DNA from: Nonomuraea montanisoli
GTDB taxonomy: Bacteria > Actinomycetota > Actinomycetes > Streptosporangiales > Streptosporangiaceae
Length of the DNA: 64,000 nt
NCBI RefSeq assembly: GCF_013363975.1
Contig: NZ_JABWGN010000006.1
Span: 1 to 64,000, forward strand
Direction: 5' to 3'
Below are positions 33,711 to 42,274 of the stretch, piece after piece (position 1 is the first letter of the stretch; each line of letters starts with the position of its first letter). Both the position numbers and the translations under genes were made by a program. A model generated the notes under the pieces. It saw only the letters and a program-made list of their open reading frames with translations. It was not told the DNA's origin and ran no database searches.

Positions 33711-34562
33711 TCAGTCGCCGAAGCGCGACAGCTTCCCGTGCCGCCGGGCGTAGCCGAGCGCCCACGCGTACAACGCGAGCGTGAGCGCCAGGTAGACGAC
33801 GTCGAGCGCGCCCGCCCACGCCAGCCGGTCCCAGGGCACCGCGCCGCCCGCCATCACCGTGCGCATCCCCTCGAAGACGTGCGAGGCGGGCAGGAACCAC
33901 GACACCGCCCGGAGCGGCGCGGGCAGCACCGACACCGGATAGAAGATGCCGGCCAGCGGCTGCACCACGAACACCAGCGACCAGGCGATGACCTGCGCGT
34001 TCTCGCCGAAGCGCAGCACGGCGGCGATGCCGACGAGCCCGAGCGACCAGCCGAGCAGGAGCAGCACCCCCATGAACGGCACCAGCCCCACCCCGAGGCT
34101 CGTCACCCCGAACCCGTACAGCGCGTAGGCCAGCCCGGCCATCATCGCGACCGCGAAGACCACCTTGCCCAGCGAGAACAGCACCAGCCCGACGAGGTAC
34201 TCGGTGCTCGACAGCGGGCTGACCTGCACATTGAGCAGGTTGCGCGACCAGATGTCCTCGAGGAAGGCGATGGAGATCTCGTTGCTCGCCTTCTGCAGCA
34301 CCTGCCAGAGCAGCACCGCGCCGAGCAGGAACGCCACCACGAACGGCACCCGCTGCGTCCGGAGGAACAGCGTGACGAACCCCCACAGCAGCAGCTCGAC
34401 CGTCGGCCAGAAGAGGATCTCGAAGATACGGATCGGGCTGCGGCGCAGCGCGGCGAAGTCGCGCCGCACCACGCCGAGGACGCGGCTGCGCCGGGCGGCG
34501 AAGCCCAGCGGCGGCAGGGTCAGGGCCGGGGCCGGGTCGGGGTGGAGGGGGAGTGCCGTCAT
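33711..34562 (-). CDS. ABC-2 type transporter permease
   Basis: A 283-residue inner-membrane permease with six hydrophobic segments and the ABC-2 signature near the C-terminus (VVQPLAGIFYPVSVLPAPLRAVSWFLPASHVFEGMR). The ATG at 34562 overlaps the stop of the ATPase gene in ATGA, so the two are translationally coupled and form one exporter. ABC-2 systems in actinobacteria export drugs, lipids or polysaccharides; the substrate cannot be read here. The start beyond 34562 in the open frame is only shadow of the ATPase gene. Confidence 0.9.
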   Translation of the reverse strand: MTALPLHPDPAPALTLPPLGFAARRSRVLGVVRRDFAALRRSPIRIFEILFWPTVELLLWGFVTLFLRTQRVPFVVAFLLGAVLLWQVLQKASNEISIAFLEDIWSRNLLNVQVSPLSSTEYLVGLVLFSLGKVVFAVAMMAGLAYALYGFGVTSLGVGLVPFMGVLLLLGWSLGLVGIAAVLRFGENAQVIAWSLVFVVQPLAGIFYPVSVLPAPLRAVSWFLPASHVFEGMRTVMAGGAVPWDRLAWAGALDVVYLALTLALYAWALGYARRHGKLSRFGD

Positions 34563-35278
34563 CCGCGTGCCACCTTCAGGAACACCCCTTCCAGGTCCTC
34601 GGCCCCGTAGTGGCCGGCCAGCTCGGCGGCGCTGCCGGCGGCCACGACGCGGCCCTCGGCCAAGAAGTGGATCCGGTCGCACATGCGCTCGACCTCGCGC
34701 ATGTTGTGGGAGGTGATGAGCATCGCGGCGCCGCTGTCGCGGGCCACCCGCGACAGCAGGCCGCGGATCCGGTCGCCCGCGTCGGGGTCGAGGTTGGCCG
34801 TCGGCTCGTCGAGCACGAGCAGCCGGGGCGCGTTGACCAGCGCCTTGGCGAGCTGGACGCGGGTGCGCTGCCCGGACGACAGGTCCATCAGCCGCCGCCG
34901 GCGCAGCGGGCCCAGCTCCAGCAGCTCGATCATCTCGGCCACCCGCTCCTTGGGCCGGCGCACGGCGTAGAAGCGGGCGAAGACGTCGATGACCTCCTGC
35001 ACCAGCAGCGGCCCGGGCAGGTCGACGTAGCTGGCGGCGAAGTTGACCCGGCTCAGCGCCTCGACGCGGTGCCGGGCCAGCTCCATGCCGAACAGGGTGA
35101 TCGTGCCCGCGTCGGGCGTGATGAGCCCGAGCAGCATGTGCAGGGTGGTGGACTTGCCCGCGCCGTTGGGGCCGAGCAGCGCGGCCACCTCGCCCTCGGC
35201 CACGGTGATGCTCACGTCGTGGACGGCCGTCACAGGCCCGAACCGCTTCGCCAGGCGCGTCGCCTCCAGGATGGCCAC
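34559..35278 (-). CDS. ABC transporter ATP-binding protein
   Basis: A 239-residue ATPase of the ABC-2 export family. I start at the GTG 35278 (VAILEATRLAKRFGPV); a TTG at 35314 is a weaker alternative. Walker A GPNGAGKST, Q-loop before the signature LSSGQRTRVQLAKAL, Walker B LLVLDEPTANLD, and switch His in ITSHNMREVER are all present, so it should be active. It is coupled by a 4-bp overlap to the permease. The C-terminus lacks the extra domain of DrrA-type drug-resistance ATPases. Confidence 0.9.
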   Translation of the reverse strand: MAILEATRLAKRFGPVTAVHDVSITVAEGEVAALLGPNGAGKSTTLHMLLGLITPDAGTITLFGMELARHRVEALSRVNFAASYVDLPGPLLVQEVIDVFARFYAVRRPKERVAEMIELLELGPLRRRRLMDLSSGQRTRVQLAKALVNAPRLLVLDEPTANLDPDAGDRIRGLLSRVARDSGAAMLITSHNMREVERMCDRIHFLAEGRVVAAGSAAELAGHYGAEDLEGVFLKVARG

Positions 35279-35330
35279 CGCTCCAGCCTGCGGTCCGTGC
35301 GCGGCCGTGCGCAACGGGTTTTCGGACGGC

Positions 35331-35365
35331 GAGAGGCCCGCCTCCGCAGGGGAGACGGGCCTCTC
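35331..35365 (-). terminator. hairpin terminator after symporter 1
   Basis: A perfect 10-bp inverted repeat GAGAGGCCCG / CGGGCCTCTC has a 15-nt loop, 19 nt downstream of the symporter stop at 35385. It separates the symporter operon from the ABC exporter operon on the same strand. Confidence 0.7.
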
Positions 35366-35384
35366 GGGGGCCGTACGGAACGGA

Positions 35385-36980
35385 TCAGTGCGCGGCCGAC
35401 AGGTCGAGGTCCTTGACCTTGGGGTCGCCCTCGTCGGCGAAGTAGTCCTCGCGCGACGTGGCGTCCTCGCCCTCGGCCACCTTGGCCGCCCGGAAGGCGA
35501 GGGTGGCCAGCACGGCGACCACCAGGTTGACCGCGAGGGCGAGGAAGCCCGCGTACACGGTCATGGGGGTGTCGAGGCCCAGGTTCTTCAGCGCGAACGC
35601 CGAGCCGCCGAAGTGGGCCTTGCCCTTGGCCGGGTTCGGGATGAGGTACAGCATCCACATGCCGGCCGCCAGGCCCGCCGCCCAGCCGGCGATGAGGCCG
35701 CCGCGGTGGAACCAGCGGGTGTAGAGGCCGAGCGCCACGGCGGGCAGCGTCTGCAGGATGATCACGCCGCCGATGAGCTGCAGGTCGATGGAGAACTGCG
35801 GGTCGAGCAGCAGGATGCACAGCACCGCGCCGACCTTGACGACCAGCGACACCAGCTTGGACACCTTGGCCTCCTGGGCGTCGGTGGCCTGCTTGTTGAG
35901 GTACTCGCGGTAGATGTTGCGGGTGAACAGGTTGGCCGCCGCGATCGACATGATCGCCGCCGGCACCAGCGCGCCGATGCCCACGGCGGCGTACGCGACG
36001 CCGGTGAACCAGTCGGGGAACATCTGGTCGAACAGCCGGGGGATGATCGTGTTGGTGTCGGTGCCGACGGGCTTGGTGCCCGCGGCGATGGCCATGAAGC
36101 CGAGCAGGGCGATGAGGCCGAGCAGGAAGCTGTAGGCGGGCAGGGCCGCCATGTTCCGCTTGATCACGCCGCGGTTCTTCGAGGCCAGCACGCCGGTGAG
36201 GCTGTGCGGGTACAGGAACAGGGCCAGCGCCGAGCCGAGCGCGAGCGTGACGTACTGGAGCTGGTTGGCGGCGGTGAGCGTGATCCCGTCGGCCGGGGCC
36301 GGGGTGGCGTCGAACTTGGCCTTGGCCGCGTCGAAGATCGAGCCCCAGCCGCCCAGCTTGGCCGGGATGTAGATGACCGCGGCGAGGATCACGATGTAGA
36401 TGAGCGTGTCCTTGACGAACGCGATCAGCGCGGGCGCGCGCAGGCCCGACTGGTAGGTGTACGCGGCCAGGATGGCGAACGCGATGATGATCGGCAGGTG
36501 GCCGGTGATGCCCATGGCCTTGAGCACGGCCTCGATGCCGACGAGCTGGAGCGCGATGTACGGCATGGTCGCCACCAGCCCGGTCAGGGCGATGACCAGC
36601 GCGAGCGTCGGCGAGCCGAAGCGGGCCCGGACGAAGTCGGCCGGCGTGACGAACCCGTGGACGTGCGACACCGACCACATGCGGGCCAGCACCAGGAACA
36701 CCAGCGGGTAGACGACCACCGTGTAGGGCAGCGCGTAGAAGCCGAGCGCGCCCGCCCCGAACACCAGCGCCGGCACGGCCACGAACGTGTAGGCCGTGTA
36801 GAGGTCGCCGCCGACGAGGAACCAGGTGATCCACGAGCCGAAGTTGCGGCCGCCGAGGCCCCACTCGTGCAGGCTCTCGATGTCCTTGGGCCGCCGCCAG
36901 CGGGCGGCCACGAAGCCCATGCCGCTGACGACGAGGAAGAGCAGCGTGAAGATGACCAGCTCGGTCGTGTGCCCGTTCAT
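35385..36980 (-). CDS. sodium:solute symporter (MctP-like), copy 1
   Basis: A 531-residue, roughly 13-TM member of the SSS family. The ATG at 36980 overlaps the stop of the DUF3311 gene (ATGA). Family features: VVSGMGFVAARWRRPKDIESLHEWGLGGRNFGSWITWFLVGGDLYTAYTF (SSS N-terminal signature region) and NLFTRNIYREYL. Pairing with a DUF3311 subunit is typical of MctP-type monocarboxylate permeases (lactate, pyruvate, acetate, propionate). The hydrophilic C-tail ends DPKVKDLDLSAAH. It is a clear tandem paralogue of 37360-38970. Substrate by analogy only. Confidence 0.88.
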   Translation of the reverse strand: MNGHTTELVIFTLLFLVVSGMGFVAARWRRPKDIESLHEWGLGGRNFGSWITWFLVGGDLYTAYTFVAVPALVFGAGALGFYALPYTVVVYPLVFLVLARMWSVSHVHGFVTPADFVRARFGSPTLALVIALTGLVATMPYIALQLVGIEAVLKAMGITGHLPIIIAFAILAAYTYQSGLRAPALIAFVKDTLIYIVILAAVIYIPAKLGGWGSIFDAAKAKFDATPAPADGITLTAANQLQYVTLALGSALALFLYPHSLTGVLASKNRGVIKRNMAALPAYSFLLGLIALLGFMAIAAGTKPVGTDTNTIIPRLFDQMFPDWFTGVAYAAVGIGALVPAAIMSIAAANLFTRNIYREYLNKQATDAQEAKVSKLVSLVVKVGAVLCILLLDPQFSIDLQLIGGVIILQTLPAVALGLYTRWFHRGGLIAGWAAGLAAGMWMLYLIPNPAKGKAHFGGSAFALKNLGLDTPMTVYAGFLALAVNLVVAVLATLAFRAAKVAEGEDATSREDYFADEGDPKVKDLDLSAAH

Positions 36981-37186
36981 CGCGTCATCCTGTAGACGAT
37001 CGTGGTGCAGGCGACGCCGACGGCGATGAAGGCGATCTGCAGCCAGTAGAACAGCGGGAAGCCGAGCAGCCGGGGCTCGTCGGCGTTGAACAGGAACGTC
37101 AGCAGGGGCAGCACGATGGGCAGGACGAGCAGCCAGTTCCACGGGCTGCGGTCGCTGCGTGTCTGCCCGGGTTCCCGGGTTGTCAC
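36977..37186 (-). CDS. DUF3311 small membrane subunit, copy 1
   Basis: A 69-residue two-TM protein (WLLVLPIVLPLLTFLFNADEPRLLGFPLFYWLQIAFIAVGVACTTIVYRM) with the DUF3311 core NADEPRLLGFPLFYWLQ. GTG start at 37186 with GGAGGGG 5 nt upstream. Its stop overlaps the symporter start by 4 bp. DUF3311 proteins sit beside MctP-like symporters and may help fold or regulate them. Confidence 0.9.
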   Translation of the reverse strand: MTTREPGQTRSDRSPWNWLLVLPIVLPLLTFLFNADEPRLLGFPLFYWLQIAFIAVGVACTTIVYRMTR

Positions 37187-37224
37187 TCGACCCCTCCGTC
37201 AATCCGTATCCGCGTGAACGGATG

Positions 37225-37301
37225 CAGGAGCCGGCCTTCTGACCGGCTCCTGACTGAATGGTCAACGGCAGGAGATTAGCTAACGGGGGTATTAAGCCCA
37301 A
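37225..37301 (-). promoter_or_regulatory. promoter and leader hairpin of symporter operon 1
   Basis: On the minus strand TTGGGC (37296-37301), 17 nt, then TAATCT (37273-37278) make a plausible sigma-70-type promoter, in DNA much richer in A/T than the neighbours. About 20 nt into the predicted transcript lies a 10-bp hairpin CAGGAGCCGG / CCGGCTCCTG (37225-37252, loop 8). It may be the terminator of the upstream copy 2 operon, or an attenuator-like leader hairpin; there is no T-tract to decide. Confidence 0.5.
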
Positions 37302-37359
37302 TGTCACAAGGATTACGGTTTGGCCTAAATAATGGCCGGGCGTCCCGGAATGTGAGACA

Positions 37360-38970
37360 TCAGGTGGACCCGGCGAGGTCGATCTCCTTGATCCGCTGGT
37401 CGCCCTCGTCGGCCGTGTAGTCGCCGGGCCGGGTCCCGTCGGGCCCGTCCGGAGCCTTGGCCGCGCGCGCGACGAGCGTGCCGAGCACCGCCACGACCAG
37501 GTTGAGGAGCAGCGCGAGGAATCCCGCGTAGACGGTGATCTTCGTGTCGAGACCCAGGTTCGCCAGCGGGAACGCCGAGCCGCCGAAGTGCGCGTGGTTG
37601 GTGGCCGGGTTGGCGATGCTGTAGAGCATCAGCAGCCCGCCGCCCATCCCGGCGACCCAGCCGGCGATCAGCCCGGCCCGGTGGAACCACCGCGTGAACA
37701 GGCCGAGCGCCACCGACGGCAGCGTCTGCAGGATCATCACACCGCCGATGAGCTGCAGGTCGATCGAGAACTGCGGGTCGATGAGCAGGATGAACAGCAC
37801 CGCGCCGACCTTCACCACGAGCGAGGTGACCTTGCTGACGGACGCCTCCTGGGCGTCGGTCGGCGTGCGGTTGACGTACTCGCGGTAGATGTTGCGGGTG
37901 AACAGGTTGGCCGCCGCGATCGACATGATGGCCGCGGGCACCAGCGCGCCGATGCCGACCGCCGCGAACGCGATCCCCGTGAACCAGTCGGGGAACATCT
38001 GGTCGAACAGCTGCGGCACCACCGTGTTGACGTCCTTGCCGATCGGCTTGACGCCCGCGCTGATCGCCATGTAGCCGAGCAGCGCGATCAGCGCCAGCAG
38101 CAGGCTGTAGGCGGGCAGCGCCGACATGTTCCGCTTGATCACGTCCCGGTTCTTCGAGGCCAGCACCCCGGTGACGCTGTGCGGGTAGAGGAACAGCGCC
38201 AGCGCCGAGCCCAGCGCGAGCGTCACGTACTGGAGCTGGTTGTTGGCGTTGAGCAGGTAGCCGTCGTTCGGCGCCGGCGTGGCCTCGAACTTGGCCTTGG
38301 CCCCGTCGAAGATGGCGCCCCAGCCGCCCAGCCGGGCCGGGATGTAGATGATCGCCACCAGGATGACGAGGTAGATGAGGACGTCCTTGACGAACGCGAT
38401 GAGCGCCGGCGCGCGCAGCCCCGACTGGTAGGTGTAGGCCGCCAGGATCACGAACGCCACGATCAGCGGCAGGTCGCTGAGGAACCCGCTGCCCGCCACG
38501 CCCATCGTCTTCAGCACGGCCTCGATGCCGATGAGCTGGAGCGCGATGTACGGCATGGTCGCCACGATGCCGGTGATCGCCACCAGCAGGGCCAGCGTGG
38601 GCGAGCCGAAGCGAACCCGGACGAAGTCGGCAGGGGTGACCAGCCGGTGCACGTGCGACACCGACCACAGCCGGATCATGATGAGGAACACGATCGGGTA
38701 GGTGATCACCGTGTACGGCACGGCGAAGAACCCGGCCGCCCCCGCGCCGAACAGCAGCGCGGGCACCGCCACGAACGTGTAGGCGGTGTACAGGTCGCCG
38801 CCGATGAGGAACCAGGTGATCCACGAGCCGAAGTTGCGCCCGCCCAGCCCCCACTCGTGCAGGCTGGCCAGGTCCGTGGGCCGACGCCACCGTGCGGCGA
38901 CGAAGCCCATCCCGCTGACCACCACGAACAGCACGGTGAAGATGACGATCTCGGTCAGGTGCGGGCTCAC
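37360..38970 (-). CDS. sodium:solute symporter (MctP-like), copy 2
   Basis: A 536-residue SSS-family symporter, aligned end to end with copy 1 by eye (same N-terminal signature and the same NLFTRNIYREYVN block). It has a small extra loop (VAGSGFLSDLP) near TM5 and a different C-tail (PDGPDGTRPGDYTADEGDQRIKEIDL). GTG start at 38970 overlaps the DUF3311 stop (GTGA). Probably another monocarboxylate/proton or sodium symporter; divergence in loops and tail suggests different affinity or regulation rather than pure redundancy. Confidence 0.88.
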   Translation of the reverse strand: MSPHLTEIVIFTVLFVVVSGMGFVAARWRRPTDLASLHEWGLGGRNFGSWITWFLIGGDLYTAYTFVAVPALLFGAGAAGFFAVPYTVITYPIVFLIMIRLWSVSHVHRLVTPADFVRVRFGSPTLALLVAITGIVATMPYIALQLIGIEAVLKTMGVAGSGFLSDLPLIVAFVILAAYTYQSGLRAPALIAFVKDVLIYLVILVAIIYIPARLGGWGAIFDGAKAKFEATPAPNDGYLLNANNQLQYVTLALGSALALFLYPHSVTGVLASKNRDVIKRNMSALPAYSLLLALIALLGYMAISAGVKPIGKDVNTVVPQLFDQMFPDWFTGIAFAAVGIGALVPAAIMSIAAANLFTRNIYREYVNRTPTDAQEASVSKVTSLVVKVGAVLFILLIDPQFSIDLQLIGGVMILQTLPSVALGLFTRWFHRAGLIAGWVAGMGGGLLMLYSIANPATNHAHFGGSAFPLANLGLDTKITVYAGFLALLLNLVVAVLGTLVARAAKAPDGPDGTRPGDYTADEGDQRIKEIDLAGST

Positions 38971-39170
38971 GGCCGCCTCCTGGTCATCCGGTAGACCAGC
39001 GTGGTCGTCGCGACGCCGAGGGCGATGAAGGCGATCTGCAGCCAGTAGAAGAGCGGGAAGCCGAACAGATGGGGTTCGTCGGCGTTGTACAGGAACGTCA
39101 TGAGGGGGATGACGACGGGCACGAGCAGCAGCCAGTACCAGGGGCTGCGGTCACTCTTGTCATCGGGCAA
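38967..39170 (-). CDS. DUF3311 small membrane subunit, copy 2
   Basis: A 67-residue two-TM protein with the DUF3311 core NADEPHLFGFPLFYWLQIAFIALG. I choose the TTG at 39170 (LPDDKSDRSPWYW) because a near-perfect AAGGAGA lies 6 nt upstream; a GTG at 39215 is in frame but has no such site. The stop overlaps the symporter start by 4 bp. Probably an accessory subunit of symporter copy 2. Confidence 0.88.
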   Translation of the reverse strand: MPDDKSDRSPWYWLLLVPVVIPLMTFLYNADEPHLFGFPLFYWLQIAFIALGVATTTLVYRMTRRRP

Positions 39171-39250
39171 GGCGGTCTCCTTGGGAGTGAGGAGAGGCAG
39201 CTCTCGACCCCGCACCTTAGGCAGACGGGGGTACCGGTCAGGTCACGGAT

Positions 39251-39284
39251 CGCCGAATGGTCGTACCGCCGCGCCGAACGGTCG
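39251..39284. promoter_or_regulatory. two 13-bp direct repeats upstream of symporter operon 2
   Basis: CGCCGAATGGTCG (39251-39263) and CGCCGAACGGTCG (39272-39284) differ at one base and are 21 bp apart, two helical turns. They lie about 80-115 bp upstream of the DUF3311 copy 2 start, a normal activator position, between that gene and the end of the WYL gene. Confidence 0.45.
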
Positions 39285-39285
39285 C

Positions 39286-40254
39286 TCACTCCGGCGGGAC
39301 ATCCTCCGTGGACCCGCCGTACAGCCGCGCCATGCGGGCCGCGGCCCCCGCGACCAGGGCGCGCAGCTCCGGCGGGTCCAGCACCTCCGCCTCCGGCCCG
39401 AAGCGCAGCACCTGGCTGTAGGCCACGGCGACCGACTCGACGCCGAGCCGCACGGTGCCGTCGGGCCGGAGCGAGGCGAGCGCGTCGTCCAGCGCCGCCG
39501 GGTCGGCGACGTGCCGCAGCATCCGCACCCCGGCCTCCGTCAGCCGCAGCGTGACGTTCTCGCGCAGCAGCGAGCGGGCGAAAGACGCCGCCTGCTCGGC
39601 CCAGAACGCGGCCAGGTCGAAGCCGGGGTCGCGGGCGAAGACGCCCTCGTGCGGCTCGACCTCGCCGAAGCGGTCCACCCGGAAGATGAGGAATCGCTCC
39701 CGGATCCGGGCCACGAGGTACCACACGCCCGCCTTCAGCACCAGCCCGTACGGCTCCAGGGTGCGGCCGCGCTCGCGGTAGGCGGCCGTGACCGGCCGAT
39801 CGCCCCACACGGCCCGCGCCAGCGGCGCCAGGGCGGCCGGCGGCGGGTCGTCCGAGGCGAACCAGCCCGGCGCGTCCAGGTGGAAGCGCTGCGCCGCCGT
39901 GGCGGGCGCGTCGCGCAGGCCCGGCGACAGCGCGGCGGCGGCCTTCAGCCGGGCCGTCGACGCCACCCCCTGCAGGCCCATCTCCCGCATCGCCGCCGGG
40001 ACGCCCGACAGGAACAATGCCTCCGCCTCGGCCCGGTCCAGCCCGGTCAGGCGGGTCCGGTAGCCGTCGAGCAGCCGGTAGCCGCCGCCGCGCCCCCGGT
40101 CGGCGTACACCGGCACGCCCGAGCCGGACAGCGCCAGCACGTCGCGGTGCACGGTCCGCTCCGACACCTCCAGCTCGCCCGCCAGCTCCGCCGCCGTCAT
40201 CCGGCCGCGCGCCTGGAGGAGCAGGACGAGCGCCATCAGCCGCGAGGCGCTCAC
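39286..40254 (-). CDS. WYL-domain transcriptional regulator
   Basis: A 322-residue regulator of the DeoR-HTH plus WYL plus WCX type. The GTG at 40254 overlaps the upstream hydrolase stop in GTGA. N-terminal HTH_11: RLMALVLLLQARGRMTAAELAGELEVSERTVHRDVLALSGSGVPVY. The WYL core is at about 145-215 (VTAAYRERGRTLEPYGLVLKAGVWYLVAR). The C-terminal WCX domain (VTLRLTEAGVRMLRHV) follows. WYL proteins sense nucleic-acid-like or other ligands. Operon position suggests it regulates the CocE-type hydrolase, and perhaps the symporters just downstream. Confidence 0.9.
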   Translation of the reverse strand: MSASRLMALVLLLQARGRMTAAELAGELEVSERTVHRDVLALSGSGVPVYADRGRGGGYRLLDGYRTRLTGLDRAEAEALFLSGVPAAMREMGLQGVASTARLKAAAALSPGLRDAPATAAQRFHLDAPGWFASDDPPPAALAPLARAVWGDRPVTAAYRERGRTLEPYGLVLKAGVWYLVARIRERFLIFRVDRFGEVEPHEGVFARDPGFDLAAFWAEQAASFARSLLRENVTLRLTEAGVRMLRHVADPAALDDALASLRPDGTVRLGVESVAVAYSQVLRFGPEAEVLDPPELRALVAGAAARMARLYGGSTEDVPPE

Positions 40255-41849
40255 GTCGCCGTCACCCGGGGCAGCACCACGGCCGAGGGCAGGTCCGGGG
40301 TGTGGAACACCTCGACGTCGGCGGGCGCCATCGGCCCGCCGTCCCCGATGGGCCGTTCGGTGCCGGAGTTGCGGGCGATCGTCGGGTACGCGCCCGCGGC
40401 CACGTGCACGCGGATCCGGTGCCCGGCGCGGAAGCGGTGCCCGATCGGCCACAGCTCCACCGCGACCCGCCGCACGTCCCCGTCGCCCGGCTCGTCCCGC
40501 CCGGGGGAGCCGGGGCGCAGGCGGCGCACGCCTTCGCACAGGTTGAGCGACCTGCCGTCGGGGTGCACGTCGCACACCCGCACCACCACGTCCACGTACG
40601 GGGTGCTGGAGCGCACGAACAGCTCAGCCGTGACGGGCCCGATCATCTCCACGTCCGCGGCCAGCGCCGGCGAGCTGTAGACCAGCACGTCGCGCCGCGC
40701 CTCCAGCCGCCGCTGGTCGCGCGGCCGGGAGTCGGACAGCAGCACCGGGCTGCCGAGGACCGGCGTGGGGTGCGCGGGGTCGTAGCGGAAGCGGTCCGCC
40801 CCGCCCTCGCGCGGCGGTTCGGGATCCAGCCCGAAGCCGCGCCGCAGGTGCCAGCGCTGCGGCGTCATGCCGGGCACCGGCCAGTCGGGGTAGTCGCGCC
40901 ACTCGTCGGCCCCCGTCACGTGCAGCCGCACGGGGTCGGCCCGCAGCCCGGAGCCGTCACCCAGCAGGTGCGCCCGGAACCAGGCCAGCCCCTCGGCCAT
41001 CGACGGGCGCCCGTGCCGGGCGTCCACGTGGTACCACGGCCCGATCGTCAGGTACGGCCGCCGCCCCGCCCGGCGCATCGCCAGGTAGTCCTTGAGCTGC
41101 CACGGCAGGAACACGTCGTACCAGCCACTGAGCAGCGTGACCGCCGCCTCTACCTGACCGACCCTAGGGGAGAAGTCGCGCTTGTCCCAATACGGCACCG
41201 CGGGGTCGGCGTGGTGCGCCAGCAGGTCCTGGAAGAACGGCAGCGGCCGCCCGGCCGTGACCAGGTCCAGCTCCGCCACCGGCCGTCCCGACAGCACGGC
41301 CCGCCGGGTCAGCCTGGGGGCCGTCAGCACCGCGGCCCCGCCGAACGGCCGCGCCATGGCGTCGGTCATCGCCGTCCAGCTCAGCGCCGACTCCAGCGCG
41401 AACGCCCCGCCCACGTACGCGGCGTCGCGGAACTGGGAGGCGGTGATCTGGGCCGCCATGGCCTTGAGCTCGGGCCCCGCGTCGGCCGCGATGGCCCACT
41501 GGGTGTAGCCGAGGTAGGACGGGCCGAACATCGCGAACGACCCGTCGTACCAGGGCTGGGCTCGCATCCACGCCAGCGTCGCCAGCCCGTCGTCGTGCTC
41601 GTCGGCCATCGGGTCGAGCAGGCCGCCGGAGCCGAAGCCGCCCCGGCAGCTCTGGATCACCACGTGGAAGCCGTGCCGGGCGAAGCCCCGCCCGTACATC
41701 CAGCCGAACAGCCCCCGCCGGCCGTACGGCGAGCGGATGAGCACGGCGGGGGCCCGGCCGCCGCCCGCGGGGGCGTAGTGGTCGGCCAGCAGGGTCACGC
41801 CGTCCGGCATGGGCACGGGAAGATCACGCTGGAGCCGCACGCGTCGCAT
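40251..41849 (-). CDS. CocE/NonD-type S15 family acyl hydrolase
   Basis: A 532-residue alpha/beta hydrolase of the X-Pro dipeptidyl-peptidase/cocaine esterase family. Motifs: PMPDGVTLLADHYAP, SCRGGFGSGG, the nucleophile elbow MFGPSYLGYTQW (GxSYxG, catalytic Ser), Asp in LSGWYDVFLPWQL, and His in LTIGPWYHVDARHG. The C-terminal jelly-roll (LFVRSSTPYVDVVVRVCDVHPDGRS) is typical. It hydrolyses esters or amides, substrate unknown; there is no signal peptide, so it is cytoplasmic. It is translationally coupled to the downstream WYL regulator. ATG start at 41849. Confidence 0.9.
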   Translation of the reverse strand: MRRVRLQRDLPVPMPDGVTLLADHYAPAGGGRAPAVLIRSPYGRRGLFGWMYGRGFARHGFHVVIQSCRGGFGSGGLLDPMADEHDDGLATLAWMRAQPWYDGSFAMFGPSYLGYTQWAIAADAGPELKAMAAQITASQFRDAAYVGGAFALESALSWTAMTDAMARPFGGAAVLTAPRLTRRAVLSGRPVAELDLVTAGRPLPFFQDLLAHHADPAVPYWDKRDFSPRVGQVEAAVTLLSGWYDVFLPWQLKDYLAMRRAGRRPYLTIGPWYHVDARHGRPSMAEGLAWFRAHLLGDGSGLRADPVRLHVTGADEWRDYPDWPVPGMTPQRWHLRRGFGLDPEPPREGGADRFRYDPAHPTPVLGSPVLLSDSRPRDQRRLEARRDVLVYSSPALAADVEMIGPVTAELFVRSSTPYVDVVVRVCDVHPDGRSLNLCEGVRRLRPGSPGRDEPGDGDVRRVAVELWPIGHRFRAGHRIRVHVAAGAYPTIARNSGTERPIGDGGPMAPADVEVFHTPDLPSAVVLPRVTAT

Positions 41850-41924
41850 TACCTACCAGTAACAGATGCCGCCCGGCAGGCGGAAGCCCGCGCCGCTCCC
41901 CGCGTCCGGGGTCGGGGGCCGGGG

Positions 41925-42167
41925 TCAGCAGGGGCGCTCGGTGAAGTCCTTGTAGATCGTGCGGACGCCCCAGGAGCCGCCGCCGCCTTCGCATTCCTCC
42001 ACCATCTGGCCGACCACGGTGGTCCAGGAGGAGTCGGAGTAGTAGGTGGTGACGCAGTAGTTGCCGAGCCCGCAGGGCCTGGCCTGGGCGGGCGCGCTGG
42101 TGACGGCCGCGCCGGCCAGGGCCAGCACGACGGCCAGGGGGAGGGACAGGGCGGTGGTACGGCGCAT
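41925..42167 (-). CDS. small secreted cysteine protein, DUF6289-like
   Basis: An 80-residue precursor from the ATG 42167, GGAAGGG upstream. A signal peptide (about 1-29, APAQA cleavage) leaves a mature peptide of about 50 residues with four Cys (PCGLGNYCVTTYYSD ... EECEG ... RPC), likely two disulphides. YYSDSSWTTVVGQ matches the pattern I remember for DUF6289 actinobacterial peptides of unknown role. It stands alone between two larger genes on the same strand. Confidence 0.75.
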   Translation of the reverse strand: MRRTTALSLPLAVVLALAGAAVTSAPAQARPCGLGNYCVTTYYSDSSWTTVVGQMVEECEGGGGSWGVRTIYKDFTERPC

Positions 42168-42274
42168 GGTGAAGCCCTTCCGGTGAAAAAGGGGAACCGT
42201 TGACCGGATCATGAGGCCGCCCGCCGCGAAGATCAAGGCCCACGGCGAAGGGTCAGAAGCAGTGCAGTCACGGG

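Noticed and set aside
34553..36995. Several His/Gln/Arg-rich plus-strand frames over the ABC and symporter genes
   Set aside because: These compositions are typical shadows of GC-rich membrane-protein genes on the opposite strand.
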